A stretch of 64,000 nucleotides of DNA from an uncultured Clostridia bacterium (GCA_944328445.1 CALVHO010000003.1:1-64000); one strand, 5' to 3'. Counted from the stretch's first letter, positions 52,549 through 61,361 are shown. Numbers and translations are program-made. Notes: generated by a model not told the origin, from the sequence alone.

Positions 52549-52607
52549 TACCTTACGGCCACAAATGCGGAGCGGTTTTTATCGGCAAACCGAATAAAAA
52601 GAGCAAA

Positions 52608-52633
52608 CAAAAACGCGGCCACGAAGGGCCGCG
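52608..52633 (-). terminator. Terminator after aspS (inside the repeat copy)
   Basis: 7-bp stem (52614-52620 with 52627-52633) then TTTTTG on the - strand. It probably now ends aspS transcripts. Confidence 0.7.
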
Positions 52634-52651
52634 CCATAATTTGGAACAGGT

Positions 52652-52717
52652 TTATTCATGAATGAGCGTGGGCAAGGTGTCTGCGCCCGCGTGTTCCCAA
52701 GCGGGCGTTTCCTGCCC
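52652..52717 (-). pseudogene. 3' remnant of a second GLUG lipoprotein gene
   Basis: The frame reads G-Q-E-T-P-A-W-E-H-A-G-A-D-T-L-P-T-L-I-H-E-stop, one residue different from the end of the intact gene (Asn to Asp). It starts 18 bp after the aspS stop with no start codon, so it is the tail of a lost paralogue. Confidence 0.8.
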
Positions 52718-52734
52718 GCTCGGTGCGTTCGCGT

Positions 52735-54066
52735 TTACGGCGTGACGCGGTTGATGTCGCGCGGGAACATGGAGGCGTAGCGCACGTTTTTGAAGCCCAA
52801 AAGGTGCATGGTGATGCGCTCCAACCCAAGCCCCAGCCCGCCGTGCGGCGGCATGCCGTACTTGTGGGCCATGAGGTAGCTTTCAAAATCGGCGGGGTCC
52901 ATGCCGCGGGCGCGCATTTTGGCGACCTGTTCGTTGTAGTCGTGGATACGCTGGCCGCCCGTGGTGATCTCAATGCCGCGGAACAGCAGATCGAAGCTGA
53001 GGGTGTACGCGGGGTCGGCGGGGTCGTCCATGGCGTAGAAGGGACGCTTTTCGGACGGGTAATGGGTGACGAACAAGAAGTCGCTGCCGAATTCCTTTTT
53101 CGCCCACTTGCCGAGGATCTGCTCTTCCTCGGGCTCGAAGTCGCGGTAGTCGGTGATCTTCTTTTTGAATTTTTTGGTGATGACTTCCTTCGCGTCCATG
53201 AACTTGACGACGGGGATGTCCCCTATCTCGGGCAGCTGCGCGCTCCACAGGGCCAGCTCTTCGGCGTAGTCCTTTTTGAGCAGCTCCATGATGTATTTGA
53301 GCGCGCCCGTTTCCATGTTCATGATGTCGTAAAAGCTGTCGATGAAGCCCATCTCGAAGTCCATGCTGATATACTCGTTGAGATGGCGGGACGTGTCGTG
53401 GTGTTCGGCGCGGAAGACGGGCCCCACTTCAAACACGCGCTCGTAGACGGGCACGAGCATCTGTTTGTAGAACTGCGGGCTCTGCGCCAGGAACACCTGC
53501 TTGCCGAAGTAGTCGAGCTTAAAGATGTTCGCCCCGCCCTCGGCGCCCTGGGCGCAGATCTTGGGGGTGCGAATCTCGGTAAAGCCCTGCGAAAAGAGGT
53601 ATTCGCGGAAGCCGCGGGCGATCCCCTCCTGGATCTTGAACACGGCGCGCTCTTTGGGGTTGCGCAGCGTGACGGGGCGCAGGTTCAGGTCGAGGTCGAT
53701 GGGGATGTTGTCGAGCTGTTTTTTGTTGATGACGAGGGGCATCGGCTCGGCGGGCGAAGAGAGCACTTCGATGCCGTGGATCTGCATTTCGTAGCGGCCT
53801 TCGCGCGTTTCGTCCTTGACCACTTTGCCCGTGACCTTGACGGCGCAGCCCTCGGCGACGCTCTCGTCCATGCGGTAATCTGAAAAATCGGGCGAATACA
53901 CGCACTGCACCGTCTCGCGGGCGGTGCGCAGGATGACGAAGGCAAAACCCGTCATCTCGCGGATGCGGTGGATCATGCCCTTGATGCAGACGGTCTCCCC
54001 CACGTGCGCGGGGAAATCTTTGTAGCCGATGCAATCGGTGCGGTTTTGGCCGTTGATGGTGTCCAT
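52735..54066 (-). CDS. aspS: Aspartyl-tRNA synthetase, archaeal/nondiscriminating type
   Basis: 443 aa, against about 590 aa for usual bacterial AspRS; it lacks the GAD insertion. Class II motifs: motif 2 EVGPVFRAEHHDTSRHLNEY and motif 3 HGGLGLGLERITMHLLG. The end FPRDINRVTP matches the archaeal AspRS signature, not AsnRS. Such enzymes often charge both tRNA-Asp and tRNA-Asn with Asp, after which GatCAB amidates Asp-tRNA-Asn. The start MDTINGQN has GAGGACC. It has its own promoter. Confidence 0.9.
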   Translation of the reverse strand: MDTINGQNRTDCIGYKDFPAHVGETVCIKGMIHRIREMTGFAFVILRTARETVQCVYSPDFSDYRMDESVAEGCAVKVTGKVVKDETREGRYEMQIHGIEVLSSPAEPMPLVINKKQLDNIPIDLDLNLRPVTLRNPKERAVFKIQEGIARGFREYLFSQGFTEIRTPKICAQGAEGGANIFKLDYFGKQVFLAQSPQFYKQMLVPVYERVFEVGPVFRAEHHDTSRHLNEYISMDFEMGFIDSFYDIMNMETGALKYIMELLKKDYAEELALWSAQLPEIGDIPVVKFMDAKEVITKKFKKKITDYRDFEPEEEQILGKWAKKEFGSDFLFVTHYPSEKRPFYAMDDPADPAYTLSFDLLFRGIEITTGGQRIHDYNEQVAKMRARGMDPADFESYLMAHKYGMPPHGGLGLGLERITMHLLGFKNVRYASMFPRDINRVTP

Positions 54067-54099
54067 TGTTTGGTCCTCACAAAATTTTGTCCGTGTATT

Positions 54100-54128
54100 A
54101 TTGTATCGGTTTGCGCGCCAAAAGGCAA
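54100..54128 (-). promoter_or_regulatory. Promoter of aspS
   Basis: TTGCCT (54123-54128), 17-bp spacer, TACAAT (54100-54105). Confidence 0.65.
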
Positions 54129-54130
54129 GC

Positions 54131-54157
54131 AAAACGCGGGCACGCGGCGCGCCCGCG
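54131..54157 (-). terminator. Terminator of thyA-folA
   Basis: CGCGGGC (54135-54141) and GCCCGCG (54151-54157) with TTTT on the - strand. Confidence 0.6.
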
Positions 54158-54237
54158 CGAAAAGTTTCCGCATGAACAAACGGCGCGGCACCGCCCGCGC
54201 GGGCAGGCGCAAAAGAGCGGAAGGCGCACACGCCCGC

Positions 54238-54744
54238 CTATACGGGCAGCGGCAGCGGGGCGGCGTTTTCGTACTCGCAGAAGCGCACGAAGATGCCGTT
54301 GGTCTCCACGGGCTCGCTTTCCGAACGGCAAGACCAGTTCGGCAGCGCGTCGAGGTCCTCGAAAAACACTTCTGCATGGCCGCAGGCGTCCGCCTTGGTC
54401 ACGACGGCGCCGCTGCAATAGGGCAGCAGCGTCCTGTACAGCATCGCGCCGCCGATGACGAACACGTCGTCCGCGGGGTAGCGGGCGATCAGCGCGAACA
54501 GCTCTTGCAGCGAATCGGCCACGATGCAGCCCTCGCGCGGCCCGCCGCCCGGCCACAGCACGATGTTGGTGCGGTTTTTGAGCGGCTGTCCGCCGGGAAA
54601 GGAGAGCAGCGTGTTGCTGCCCATGACGACGACTTTGCCAGCCGTCCTCTCGCGGAAGTGCTTCATGTCCGCGGGGAGGCGGAACAAGAGGTCGTTCTTT
54701 TTGCCGATGCCCCATTGGTTGTCCACGACGACGATGGCGCGCAT
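54238..54744 (-). CDS. folA: Dihydrofolate reductase
   Basis: 168 aa. WGIGKKNDLLFRLPADMKHF holds the Met20-loop region and the active-site acid (LPAD), and VIGGAMLYRTLLP is the NADPH-binding end. Regenerates tetrahydrofolate used up by ThyA, which precedes it in the same operon. The ribosome site is AAAAAGGAGAAAAGC. Confidence 0.95.
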   Translation of the reverse strand: MRAIVVVDNQWGIGKKNDLLFRLPADMKHFRERTAGKVVVMGSNTLLSFPGGQPLKNRTNIVLWPGGGPREGCIVADSLQELFALIARYPADDVFVIGGAMLYRTLLPYCSGAVVTKADACGHAEVFFEDLDALPNWSCRSESEPVETNGIFVRFCEYENAAPLPLPV

Positions 54745-54801
54745 GCTTTTCTCCTTTTTGCCCGAAGTATGTGTGGCATAGTACTATGAAAACACCGAAA
54801 A

Positions 54802-55632
54802 TCAGATCGCTACGGGGATCTTATCGGTAAATTCGCTGTAACGGTAGTTTTCCAGCGCAAAGCTGTCCTTGGTGAAGGCGTAAAAATCTTTCACGCTTTC
54901 GTCCACCAGAAGGCGGGGCGCGGGGTAGCGCGGGTTTTGGATGAGCTTTTCCACGATGGGCACGTGGCGGTCATAGATGTGCGCGTCGGCCACGACGTGC
55001 ACGAGCTCCCCCGCTTCCAGCCCCGCGGCGCGGGCAAACATCATCAGCAGGACGCTGTATTGCACGACGTTCCAGTTGGACGCGGCCAGCATGTCCTGGC
55101 TGCGCTGGTTCAGGATGCCGTTCAGGGTATTGCCCGTGACGTTGAAGGTCATGGAATAGGCGCAGGGGTACAGGTGCATGTCTTTGAGGTCGGCCACGTT
55201 GTACATGTGCGCGATGATGCGGCGGCTGGCGGGGTTGTTTTTGAGGTCGTAGAGCACCTTGTCCACCTGGTCGAACTCCCCTTCCGCAAAGCGGTATTTG
55301 ATGCCGAGCTGGTAGCCGTACGCCTTTCCGATGGAGCCGCTCCCGTCCGCCCAGCTGTCCCAGATGTGGGAGGAAAGGTCGCGGATGTTGTTGCTCTTTT
55401 TCTGCCAGATCCACAAGATCTCGTCGATGGCGGACTTCAAATACGTCCTGCGCACGGTGAGGATGGGGAACTCCTCGCGCAGGTCGTAGCGGGTGACCTG
55501 CCCGAATTTTTTGATGGTGTGCGCGGGCGTGCCGTCCGCCCAGCGCGGGCGCACCTCGCGGTCGGTATCCCAGGTGCCGTTTTCGAGAATGTCCTTGCAG
55601 TTTGCCACAAAGAGCTCGTCTGCCCTGCTCAT
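54802..55632 (-). CDS. thyA: Thymidylate synthase ThyA
   Basis: 276 aa. Catalytic Cys in LYPCAYSMTFNV, with RSQDMLAASNWNVVQY and the C-terminal YRYSEFTDKIPVAI. Methylates dUMP with methylene-tetrahydrofolate, releasing dihydrofolate for FolA. It is of the classical ThyA type, not flavin-dependent ThyX. The start has TAGGAGGGCAAGC. No clear own promoter; it may be transcribed with glpK, 71 bp upstream. Confidence 0.96.
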   Translation of the reverse strand: MSRADELFVANCKDILENGTWDTDREVRPRWADGTPAHTIKKFGQVTRYDLREEFPILTVRRTYLKSAIDEILWIWQKKSNNIRDLSSHIWDSWADGSGSIGKAYGYQLGIKYRFAEGEFDQVDKVLYDLKNNPASRRIIAHMYNVADLKDMHLYPCAYSMTFNVTGNTLNGILNQRSQDMLAASNWNVVQYSVLLMMFARAAGLEAGELVHVVADAHIYDRHVPIVEKLIQNPRYPAPRLLVDESVKDFYAFTKDSFALENYRYSEFTDKIPVAI

Positions 55633-55703
55633 GCTTGCCCTCCTACGTATTCGTTTGCGATGAAGCGTGCCCCGCGGGACGCGCCCGCGCGTTCACGGTA
55701 AAT

Positions 55704-57185
55704 TTAACGGCGCAGGACGCGGTCCAGCGCACCTTCCCAGGCGGAAAGTTTTTCGGCCCTGGCGGCGCTGTCCGCCTGCGGCACGAAGACGGCAGGCGGG
55801 CCGCAGGACGCGGCGACGGCGTCGGCATCGGCGTAAAAGCCGCAGGAGAGCCCCGCCAAAAGCGCGGCGCCGAAGGCCGTCGTCTCGACGACGGCGGGCC
55901 GCTCGATGGGCACGCCGAGCATATCGGCCTGGAACTGCATCAAAAACCCGTTCGCGCTGGCGCCGCCGTCCGCGCGCAGGCGGGAGATCTCGGCGCGCAG
56001 GTCCTGCTCCATCGCATGCACGACGTCAAAGGTCTGTAACGCGATGGATTCGAGGGCGGCACGCACGATGTGCGCGCGGCCCGTGCCGCGGGTGATGCCG
56101 TAGATCATGCCGCGGCAGGCGGAGTCCCAATACGGCGCGCCAAGGCCCACGAAGGCGGGCACGAAGAGCACACCGCCCGTATCGGGCACCGAACGGGCGA
56201 GCTCTTCGCTTTCGGCCGAGGAAGCGATCAGCCCCAGCCCGTCGCGCAGCCATTGGATGGCCGCGCCCGCCACGAAGACGCTGCCTTCGAGCACGAAATC
56301 CGGCCGCGCGCCGAGGCCCGCGGCGAGCGTGGTCACCAGCCCGTTTTGCGAGCGCACCGCGCGGCGGCCCGTGTTCATGAGCAGAAAACAGCCCGTGCCG
56401 TAGGTGTTTTTGACGTCCCCCTCCCGCACGCAGCGCTGGCCGAACAGGGCGCCCTGCTGGTCCCCCACGGCCGCGCGGACGGGGATGGCTGCACCCGTCA
56501 GCTTGGCGGACGTGACCCCGTAGTCGGCGCCCGAGGGGCGCACTTCGGGCAGCATCTGCCGCGGCACGCCGAACAGCCTGCAAAGCTCCTCGTCCCATTC
56601 CAGCGTGTGGATGTTGAAGAGCATGGTGCGCGAGGCGTTGGTATAGTCGGTGGCGTGAACGCGGCCCTCGGTCAAGACCCAGACGAGGTAGCAGTCCACC
56701 GTGCCGAAGAGGAGTTCCCCCTTTTCGGCGCGGCGGCGCGCGAAGGGCACGTTGTCTAAGATCCAGCGGATCTTGGAGGCGGAAAAATAGGCGTCGACGT
56801 TGAGCCCCGTCTTTTGGTAGACGGCCTCCCCCTGCCCCGCCTTGACCGCGGCGCAGAAGTCCGCCGTGCGGCGGCATTGCCAGACGATGGCGTTGTACAC
56901 GGGGCGGCCCGTGAACTTATCCCAGACCACGACGGTCTCGCGCTGGTTGGCGATGCCGATGGCGGCGACGTCCTCCGGCCCCGCGCCCGCACGTTCGAGG
57001 GCGGCGAAAAAGGAATGCAGCTGCGAGGATACGATCTCGCGGCAGTCGTGCTCCACCCAGCCGGGGCGCGGGTAGATCTGCGGAAATTCAAACTGCGCCG
57101 AGGCGGCGGGCCTGCCCGCGCCGTCGAACAAGACGGTGCGAGAGCTCGTCGTGCCCTGATCAAAGGCGGCGATGTACTTTTTCAT
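55704..57185 (-). CDS. glpK: Glycerol kinase
   Basis: 493 aa, FGGY kinase family. FDQGTTSSRTVLFD (ATP-binding start), NQRETVVVWDKFTGRPVYNAIVWQ and AIQWLRDGLGL are conserved. Makes glycerol-3-phosphate. No glpF or glpD is nearby. The start MKKYIAAFD has AGGGGGAAAGC. It lies 57 bp after the SDR gene and is probably in the same operon. Confidence 0.95.
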   Translation of the reverse strand: MKKYIAAFDQGTTSSRTVLFDGAGRPAASAQFEFPQIYPRPGWVEHDCREIVSSQLHSFFAALERAGAGPEDVAAIGIANQRETVVVWDKFTGRPVYNAIVWQCRRTADFCAAVKAGQGEAVYQKTGLNVDAYFSASKIRWILDNVPFARRRAEKGELLFGTVDCYLVWVLTEGRVHATDYTNASRTMLFNIHTLEWDEELCRLFGVPRQMLPEVRPSGADYGVTSAKLTGAAIPVRAAVGDQQGALFGQRCVREGDVKNTYGTGCFLLMNTGRRAVRSQNGLVTTLAAGLGARPDFVLEGSVFVAGAAIQWLRDGLGLIASSAESEELARSVPDTGGVLFVPAFVGLGAPYWDSACRGMIYGITRGTGRAHIVRAALESIALQTFDVVHAMEQDLRAEISRLRADGGASANGFLMQFQADMLGVPIERPAVVETTAFGAALLAGLSCGFYADADAVAASCGPPAVFVPQADSAARAEKLSAWEGALDRVLRR

Positions 57186-57242
57186 GCTTTCCCCCTGCAT
57201 GCGCTTTGCCCCCGCCGCGGCAAGGGCAACCGCTCCAAACGC

Positions 57243-58046
57243 TCAAAAGGCGTCCTTTTCCAGCTTTTTCCAACGGCGGGCGATGAAGACCATGCGCCAG
57301 CGGAGCGGCAAGAGGCGGGGCACCGTGGCGATGACGCGGTTCCAAAAACCGGGCGTATAGATGCGCTTGTTTTTGGCCACCGCGCGCAGGCTGCGCTCGG
57401 CCACGAAGGAGGCAGGCTTGGAGGAGAGCTTCCCCCACAGGCCCTGGCCCTCGATGTCGCGGATGATGTCCGGCCGCGTGGGGATGCCGCCGGGCTGCAC
57501 CGTCGTCACCTTCACGCCCTGCCCTTTCAGCTCCACGCGCAGCGAGGAAAAAAAGCTCGCCAGCGCGCATTTGGTGGCGCTGTAAATGGCAAAATACGGC
57601 ATGGGGTACACGCCCGAAATGCTGCCGACGGTGACGATCTCGGCCCGCTCCTCGCGGCGGGAGAGGAAAAAGCGCGTCAAAGAGAGCGTCGCCTCGACGT
57701 TGACGCGGCACTGGAACACGATCTTCTCCTCGGTGTATTTTTCAAAGGCCTTCTGGATGTCGACGCCCGCCACGTTGCACAGGCGGGAAAAGGTGTAGCC
57801 CTTTCCCTCGATGTAGGCGTACAGCTCCGCGCGGGAGCGCTCGTCGGTGAGCTGGCAGGGATAGCAGTCGACGTCGATGCCGGGGAAGGCGGCCAGGACC
57901 TCCTCTTTGAGGGCGGAGAGCCGTTCGGCACTGCGCGCCGTCAAAAAGAGGTTGCCGCGCGCCGCGCACGCAAAGACGAAAGCGCGCCCGACGCCGCCCG
58001 TGGCGCCGCTGATGAGTGTGTAGCCGCCCGTGTTCGTTGCTTCCAT
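57243..58046 (-). CDS. Short-chain dehydrogenase, YqjQ/ketoreductase type
   Basis: 267 aa classical SDR: GATGGVGRA cofactor loop, VAGVD, catalytic Ser in VGSISG and YSATK (Tyr/Lys). It carries a basic, Arg-rich C-terminus. The substrate is unknown. The ATG lies 9 bp after the -10 (TACAAT) and has no ribosome site, so the mRNA may be leaderless. It is the first gene of the SDR-glpK(-thyA-folA) string. Confidence 0.88.
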   Translation of the reverse strand: MEATNTGGYTLISGATGGVGRAFVFACAARGNLFLTARSAERLSALKEEVLAAFPGIDVDCYPCQLTDERSRAELYAYIEGKGYTFSRLCNVAGVDIQKAFEKYTEEKIVFQCRVNVEATLSLTRFFLSRREERAEIVTVGSISGVYPMPYFAIYSATKCALASFFSSLRVELKGQGVKVTTVQPGGIPTRPDIIRDIEGQGLWGKLSSKPASFVAERSLRAVAKNKRIYTPGFWNRVIATVPRLLPLRWRMVFIARRWKKLEKDAF

Positions 58047-58055
58047 AACAGAGCC

Positions 58056-58084
58056 ATTGTACCACAAAACGCGCGCGATGTAAA
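58056..58084 (-). promoter_or_regulatory. Promoter of the SDR-glpK operon
   Basis: TTTACA (58079-58084), 17-bp spacer with TGG, TACAAT (58056-58061). Confidence 0.7.
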
Positions 58085-58145
58085 GCGTGAACGGGCAAAA
58101 TATCGGCCGCGGTGCGGGCGGAGGGGCGCGCAAGGCGCGGGCAGG

Positions 58146-58182
58146 AAAAGCGGCCGCCGCGGGATACACCCGCGGCGGCCGC
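58146..58182 (-). terminator. Terminator of the zinc-ribbon membrane protein gene
   Basis: 14-bp perfect stem (58150-58163 with 58169-58182), then TTTT on the - strand. Confidence 0.75.
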
Positions 58183-58194
58183 GCAGCGTTGCTT

Positions 58195-59640
58195 TTATCG
58201 GTTTTCCCCGCCGCCCGAAGGCTCACCGGACGCGGGCTCCTGCGGAGGGACGGCCTGCCCTTTTTTGCGCAGGGCGCAGATACAGCCGACGGCCGCGGCC
58301 AATGTAAGCAGCGAAAGGACGAGGGCGCCGACGGCGGAAGAGCCGAGGCTGTACACGCCCGATACCGCATCGCAGATGCGCACGCCGAACACGAGATAGG
58401 CCAGCGAAGCGGCCGCAGCCAAACAGCCGAGGACGCAGGCCCCCGCCGCGCGCACAAGGCTGTGACCGCGGACGATGCCCGCCGCAAACACGTACAGGGC
58501 CGCGGCGGCCAGCACCATGAGCAGCGTATACAGCCCGAAGGCGACGGCCGTATCGGGCAAAAATTCCAAAAGCGCGTCGCAAGCGTTCCCCGAGGGAAGC
58601 GACCCGATCGCGGCGAGCACCCCGAAAAAGAGCAGCGGCGCCGCCACCCCGACGGAAGACTCCAACGGGCGGTACGGGTCGCTTTCGCGGACCAGCGCCG
58701 AAGGAAGGACGCAGAGCAGCACGCACGCCAGCGCCGCCCCGGCGCCGTACACGGCGTAGCGCAGCGCCGACGCCGCAGCCGCCCGCGGATCCGCCAGCAC
58801 GTGCAGGACGGCCGCCACGCCCAGCGCCGACGCCACGATGGCGATCGCCGCCACGGGCGCCGCCCCGAGCGACAGGCCGGCCCTTGCCCCGTCCGTTGAA
58901 ATTTCAAAGGTGTACAAGCTCTTCAAAAAGAGCACGAGCGCCAGGGAAACGACGGCGGGCGCGATCACGTATTTGCTCATGCGCACCTCGCGCCCTTTTT
59001 TCATCGCCGAGACGAAGGCCACGGTCCCCGCGACGAAAAAGCCGCAGCACACGCACAGGACGGCCGCCGCGGCGGCGGCCGAAAGCCCCGCCGCAACGTA
59101 GAGGGCGATCTCCAATTCCTCATAATAATCGGCACCCGAAACGTCAAGCGCCGTCAACGCGGCCTTGACCTCGGTAAACAGGTCGGTGAAAAAATAGAAG
59201 GTATCGGACGGCCCGCCCTGCACCCGCGACGCGCCCGCTTCCGCCGTGAACGTGAACGAGACGAAGAACGCGCAGATGAACAGCGCACACAGCGCGACGT
59301 ACAACACGGCCTGCCGCACCACGGCCATGACCTGCACCGCGCCCGCGGGAAACAGGGCCCGCCTGTCCGCACCGCCTTTCCGCGCGGACGTGGCGGCGCC
59401 TTGCGGCGGCTCGCCCGCGGCGGCACACGCGGGGCATGCGGCGCCTTCGTACGCCTGCCCGCAGCGGGGGCAGACCTTTTTTCCGTCCGTCCTGGCGCCG
59501 CAATAGGTGCAGAATACGGCGTCCGCATCGATCTCGCGCCCGCAGCCCGGGCACGGCATTTTTCCGTCCACGCGCACGCCGCAGCGCGGGCAAAAGCGCG
59601 CGTCCTCCGCGAGCGGGGCGCCGCATGCAGGACAGTTCAT
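58195..59640 (-). CDS. Zinc-ribbon-tagged multi-pass membrane protein, unknown function
   Basis: 481 aa. The first 75 residues hold five or six CxxC knuckles (CPACG, CPRCG, CPGCG, CTYCG, CPRCG, CPAC), forming about three zinc ribbons of the double-CxxC kind. The rest has roughly ten hydrophobic helices, Ala/Val/Leu-rich, with a soluble loop near residues 130-165. Zinc-ribbon plus membrane proteins are common in Clostridia and unassigned. It has its own consensus promoter and the ribosome site GGAGAGAGGAT. Confidence 0.8.
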   Translation of the reverse strand: MNCPACGAPLAEDARFCPRCGVRVDGKMPCPGCGREIDADAVFCTYCGARTDGKKVCPRCGQAYEGAACPACAAAGEPPQGAATSARKGGADRRALFPAGAVQVMAVVRQAVLYVALCALFICAFFVSFTFTAEAGASRVQGGPSDTFYFFTDLFTEVKAALTALDVSGADYYEELEIALYVAAGLSAAAAAAVLCVCCGFFVAGTVAFVSAMKKGREVRMSKYVIAPAVVSLALVLFLKSLYTFEISTDGARAGLSLGAAPVAAIAIVASALGVAAVLHVLADPRAAAASALRYAVYGAGAALACVLLCVLPSALVRESDPYRPLESSVGVAAPLLFFGVLAAIGSLPSGNACDALLEFLPDTAVAFGLYTLLMVLAAAALYVFAAGIVRGHSLVRAAGACVLGCLAAAASLAYLVFGVRICDAVSGVYSLGSSAVGALVLSLLTLAAAVGCICALRKKGQAVPPQEPASGEPSGGGENR

Positions 59641-59682
59641 ATCCTCTCTCCTCCCGACGTAAAAAATACGAAGTAGGTCTAT

Positions 59683-59711
59683 ATTGTATCACCGCCGCAC
59701 CTTCGTGTCAA
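59683..59711 (-). promoter_or_regulatory. Promoter of the zinc-ribbon membrane protein gene
   Basis: TTGACA (59706-59711), 17-bp spacer, TACAAT (59683-59688). Confidence 0.75.
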
Positions 59712-59790
59712 TAAAAAACACAAAAAACGGCGAAGGGGCGGACGGCAAAACAAATTCCCCCGCGCGGGAACGGGCGGGCAAGGCAAGCGC

Positions 59791-59819
59791 TTGACAAACG
59801 CGGGCGGGCGCGCTATAAT
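59791..59819 (+). promoter_or_regulatory. Promoter of pdxY
   Basis: Perfect TTGACA (59791-59796), 17-bp spacer, perfect TATAAT (59814-59819). Confidence 0.85.
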
Positions 59820-59852
59820 CTTGTGAATATCTCTGTGAAAGGAGGAAGAGCC

Positions 59853-60698
59853 ATGCGCGTTCTTGCCATCAACGATATCTCCTGCGTGGGGAAATGCTCG
59901 CTGACCGTCGCCCTGCCCATCATATCGGCTTCGGGCGTGACATGCGACATCCTGCCCACTGCCATCCTCTCCACCCACACGGGCGGCTTTACGGGCTACA
60001 CCTTCCGCGACCTCAGCGAGGACATCCCCGCCATTTTGGAGCATTGGAAGAGCCTCGGGCTCAAATACGACATCATCATCAGCGGCTACCTCGGCAGCAT
60101 CGAGCAGGTCGACATGGTGCGCGCCATCCGCCGCGACTTCCTCAAAGAGGGCGGGCTGATGATCGTCGACCCCGTGATGGGCGACAACGGCAAACTGTAC
60201 GTTCACTTTGACGCCGCCTTCGTGGAAAAGATGAAAGAACTTTGCCGCGACGCGGACGTCATCGTGCCCAACGTGACCGAGGCCCGCGCGCTGTGCGGGC
60301 ATGACCTCTCCGCCGCGGACGGCGACTGCCCTGCCCTGCTGCGCGAGCTCGGCGCCCTCTGCCCCCGCCCCTCGGTGACGGGCTGCGACGAGCGCGAAGG
60401 CGACAAGACGATGTGCGCCGTCTACTACACCCGCAAGGACGGCACGACCGCGCGCTTTGCCACCGAAAAGATCGAAGGATCCTTCCACGGCGCGGGCGAC
60501 GTGTACGCGAGCGCGCTCGTCGGGTGCCTGGCGCGCGGCGTCGGCATGGACGACGCGGTGCGCATCGCCGCGACGTTCACGGCGGACTCCATCCGCCAGA
60601 CCGCGCTCGACAAGACGGAAGCGCGCTACGGGCTCAACTCCGAGAGCCGGATGTACGCCTATTTGCAGGCGCTGGACAAGGCCGCCCAAAAGGCGTGA
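59853..60698 (+). CDS. pdxY: Pyridoxal/pyridoxamine kinase
   Basis: 281 aa, ribokinase-like. SCVGKCSLTVALPIISA-GV near the start, MIVDPVMGDNGKLY and the anion-hole motif FHGAGDVYAS (catalytic Asp in GAGD). Phosphorylates vitamin B6 forms for salvage. The start is set by AAAGGAGGAAGAGCC. A strong terminator follows. Confidence 0.93.
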   Translation: MRVLAINDISCVGKCSLTVALPIISASGVTCDILPTAILSTHTGGFTGYTFRDLSEDIPAILEHWKSLGLKYDIIISGYLGSIEQVDMVRAIRRDFLKEGGLMIVDPVMGDNGKLYVHFDAAFVEKMKELCRDADVIVPNVTEARALCGHDLSAADGDCPALLRELGALCPRPSVTGCDEREGDKTMCAVYYTRKDGTTARFATEKIEGSFHGAGDVYASALVGCLARGVGMDDAVRIAATFTADSIRQTALDKTEARYGLNSESRMYAYLQALDKAAQKA

Positions 60699-60727
60699 AC
60701 CGTCCCGCCGCAAAAACTTTACGACAC

Positions 60728-60761
60728 GAGAGCGCAGGCCGCGGCCCGCGCTCTTTTTTTT
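60728..60761 (+). terminator. Terminator of pdxY
   Basis: GAGCGC...GCGCTC with inner GGCCGCGGCC, then eight T. Confidence 0.9.
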
Positions 60762-60790
60762 GCGGCGGAAACACCAAGAACAAGAAACAG

Positions 60791-61331
60791 TCCCCTCCGG
60801 GGGTCCCCTCGGCAGAGCGTCGCTTCGCTCGCGCGAACAGCCGCCCGCAAGCGGGCGGCAGCTCGGTCCCGACGAAAGGGGCTACCAAAAAAGGCGCGAA
60901 ATGTGCCCTTACCCTTGCACCTGTGCAAAACGAGCAGAAGGGTTGCAGGTCGTGCACTTTCAAATGCAAGGGCGAGGGAGTTTACCGAGGCGTAAATGAC
61001 CGAAGCCCGCGACATGAAGAAAGGGCGCGAGATGCGCCCTTATCCTCGTTTTGAAAGCCCCACGGGGTATCTGCCGACACCCCCTCCGGGGGTCCCCTCG
61101 GCAGAGCGTCGCTTCGCTCGCGCGAACAGCCGCCCGCTTGCGGGCGGCAGCTCGGTCCCGACGAAAGGGGCTACCAAAAAAGGCGCACGCTCCGCCCTAT
61201 CCGTTAGCCCCACGGGGTATCTGCCGACACCCCCTCCGGGGGTCCCCTCGGCAGAGCGTCGCTTCGCTCGCGCGAACAGCCGCCCGCAAGCGGGCGGCAG
61301 CTCGGTCCCGGCGAAAGAGGCTACCAAAAAA
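60791..61331. repeat. Three copies of a structured GC-rich repeat beside tRNA-Glu
   Basis: Copies at about 60791-60897 (5' truncated), 61056-61187 and 61205-61331. Each holds CCCCCTCCGGGGG nested in CTGCCGA/TCGGCAG, then GCGTCGCTTCGCTCGCGCG, then GCCGCCCGC/GCGGGCGGC, and ends GGGGCTACCAAAAAA. Copies 2 and 3 start AGCCCCACGGGG, a piece of the tRNA-Glu 3' end. Between copies are short hairpins ending in GCGCCCTTAT. Open frames through here are by-products. No gene is supported in 60762-61360. Confidence 0.9.
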
Positions 61332-61361
61332 ACAGACAGGCTTTTGCCTGTCTGTTTTTTT
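61326..61361. terminator. Terminator of tRNA-Glu, bidirectional
   Basis: CAGACAGG (61333-61340) and CCTGTCTG (61347-61354) flanked by A7 and T7. Confidence 0.9.

Larger units (their letters stand above)
49591..52717. repeat. 110-bp direct repeats flanking the GLUG gene
   Basis: 49591-49700 and 52608-52717 are nearly identical (about six mismatches) at an offset of 3,017 bp. Each holds a terminator hairpin and the last 20 or so codons of a GLUG lipoprotein gene. One belongs to the intact gene, the other to a remnant after aspS. The middle is lower in GC than the rest of the window. Confidence 0.9.
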
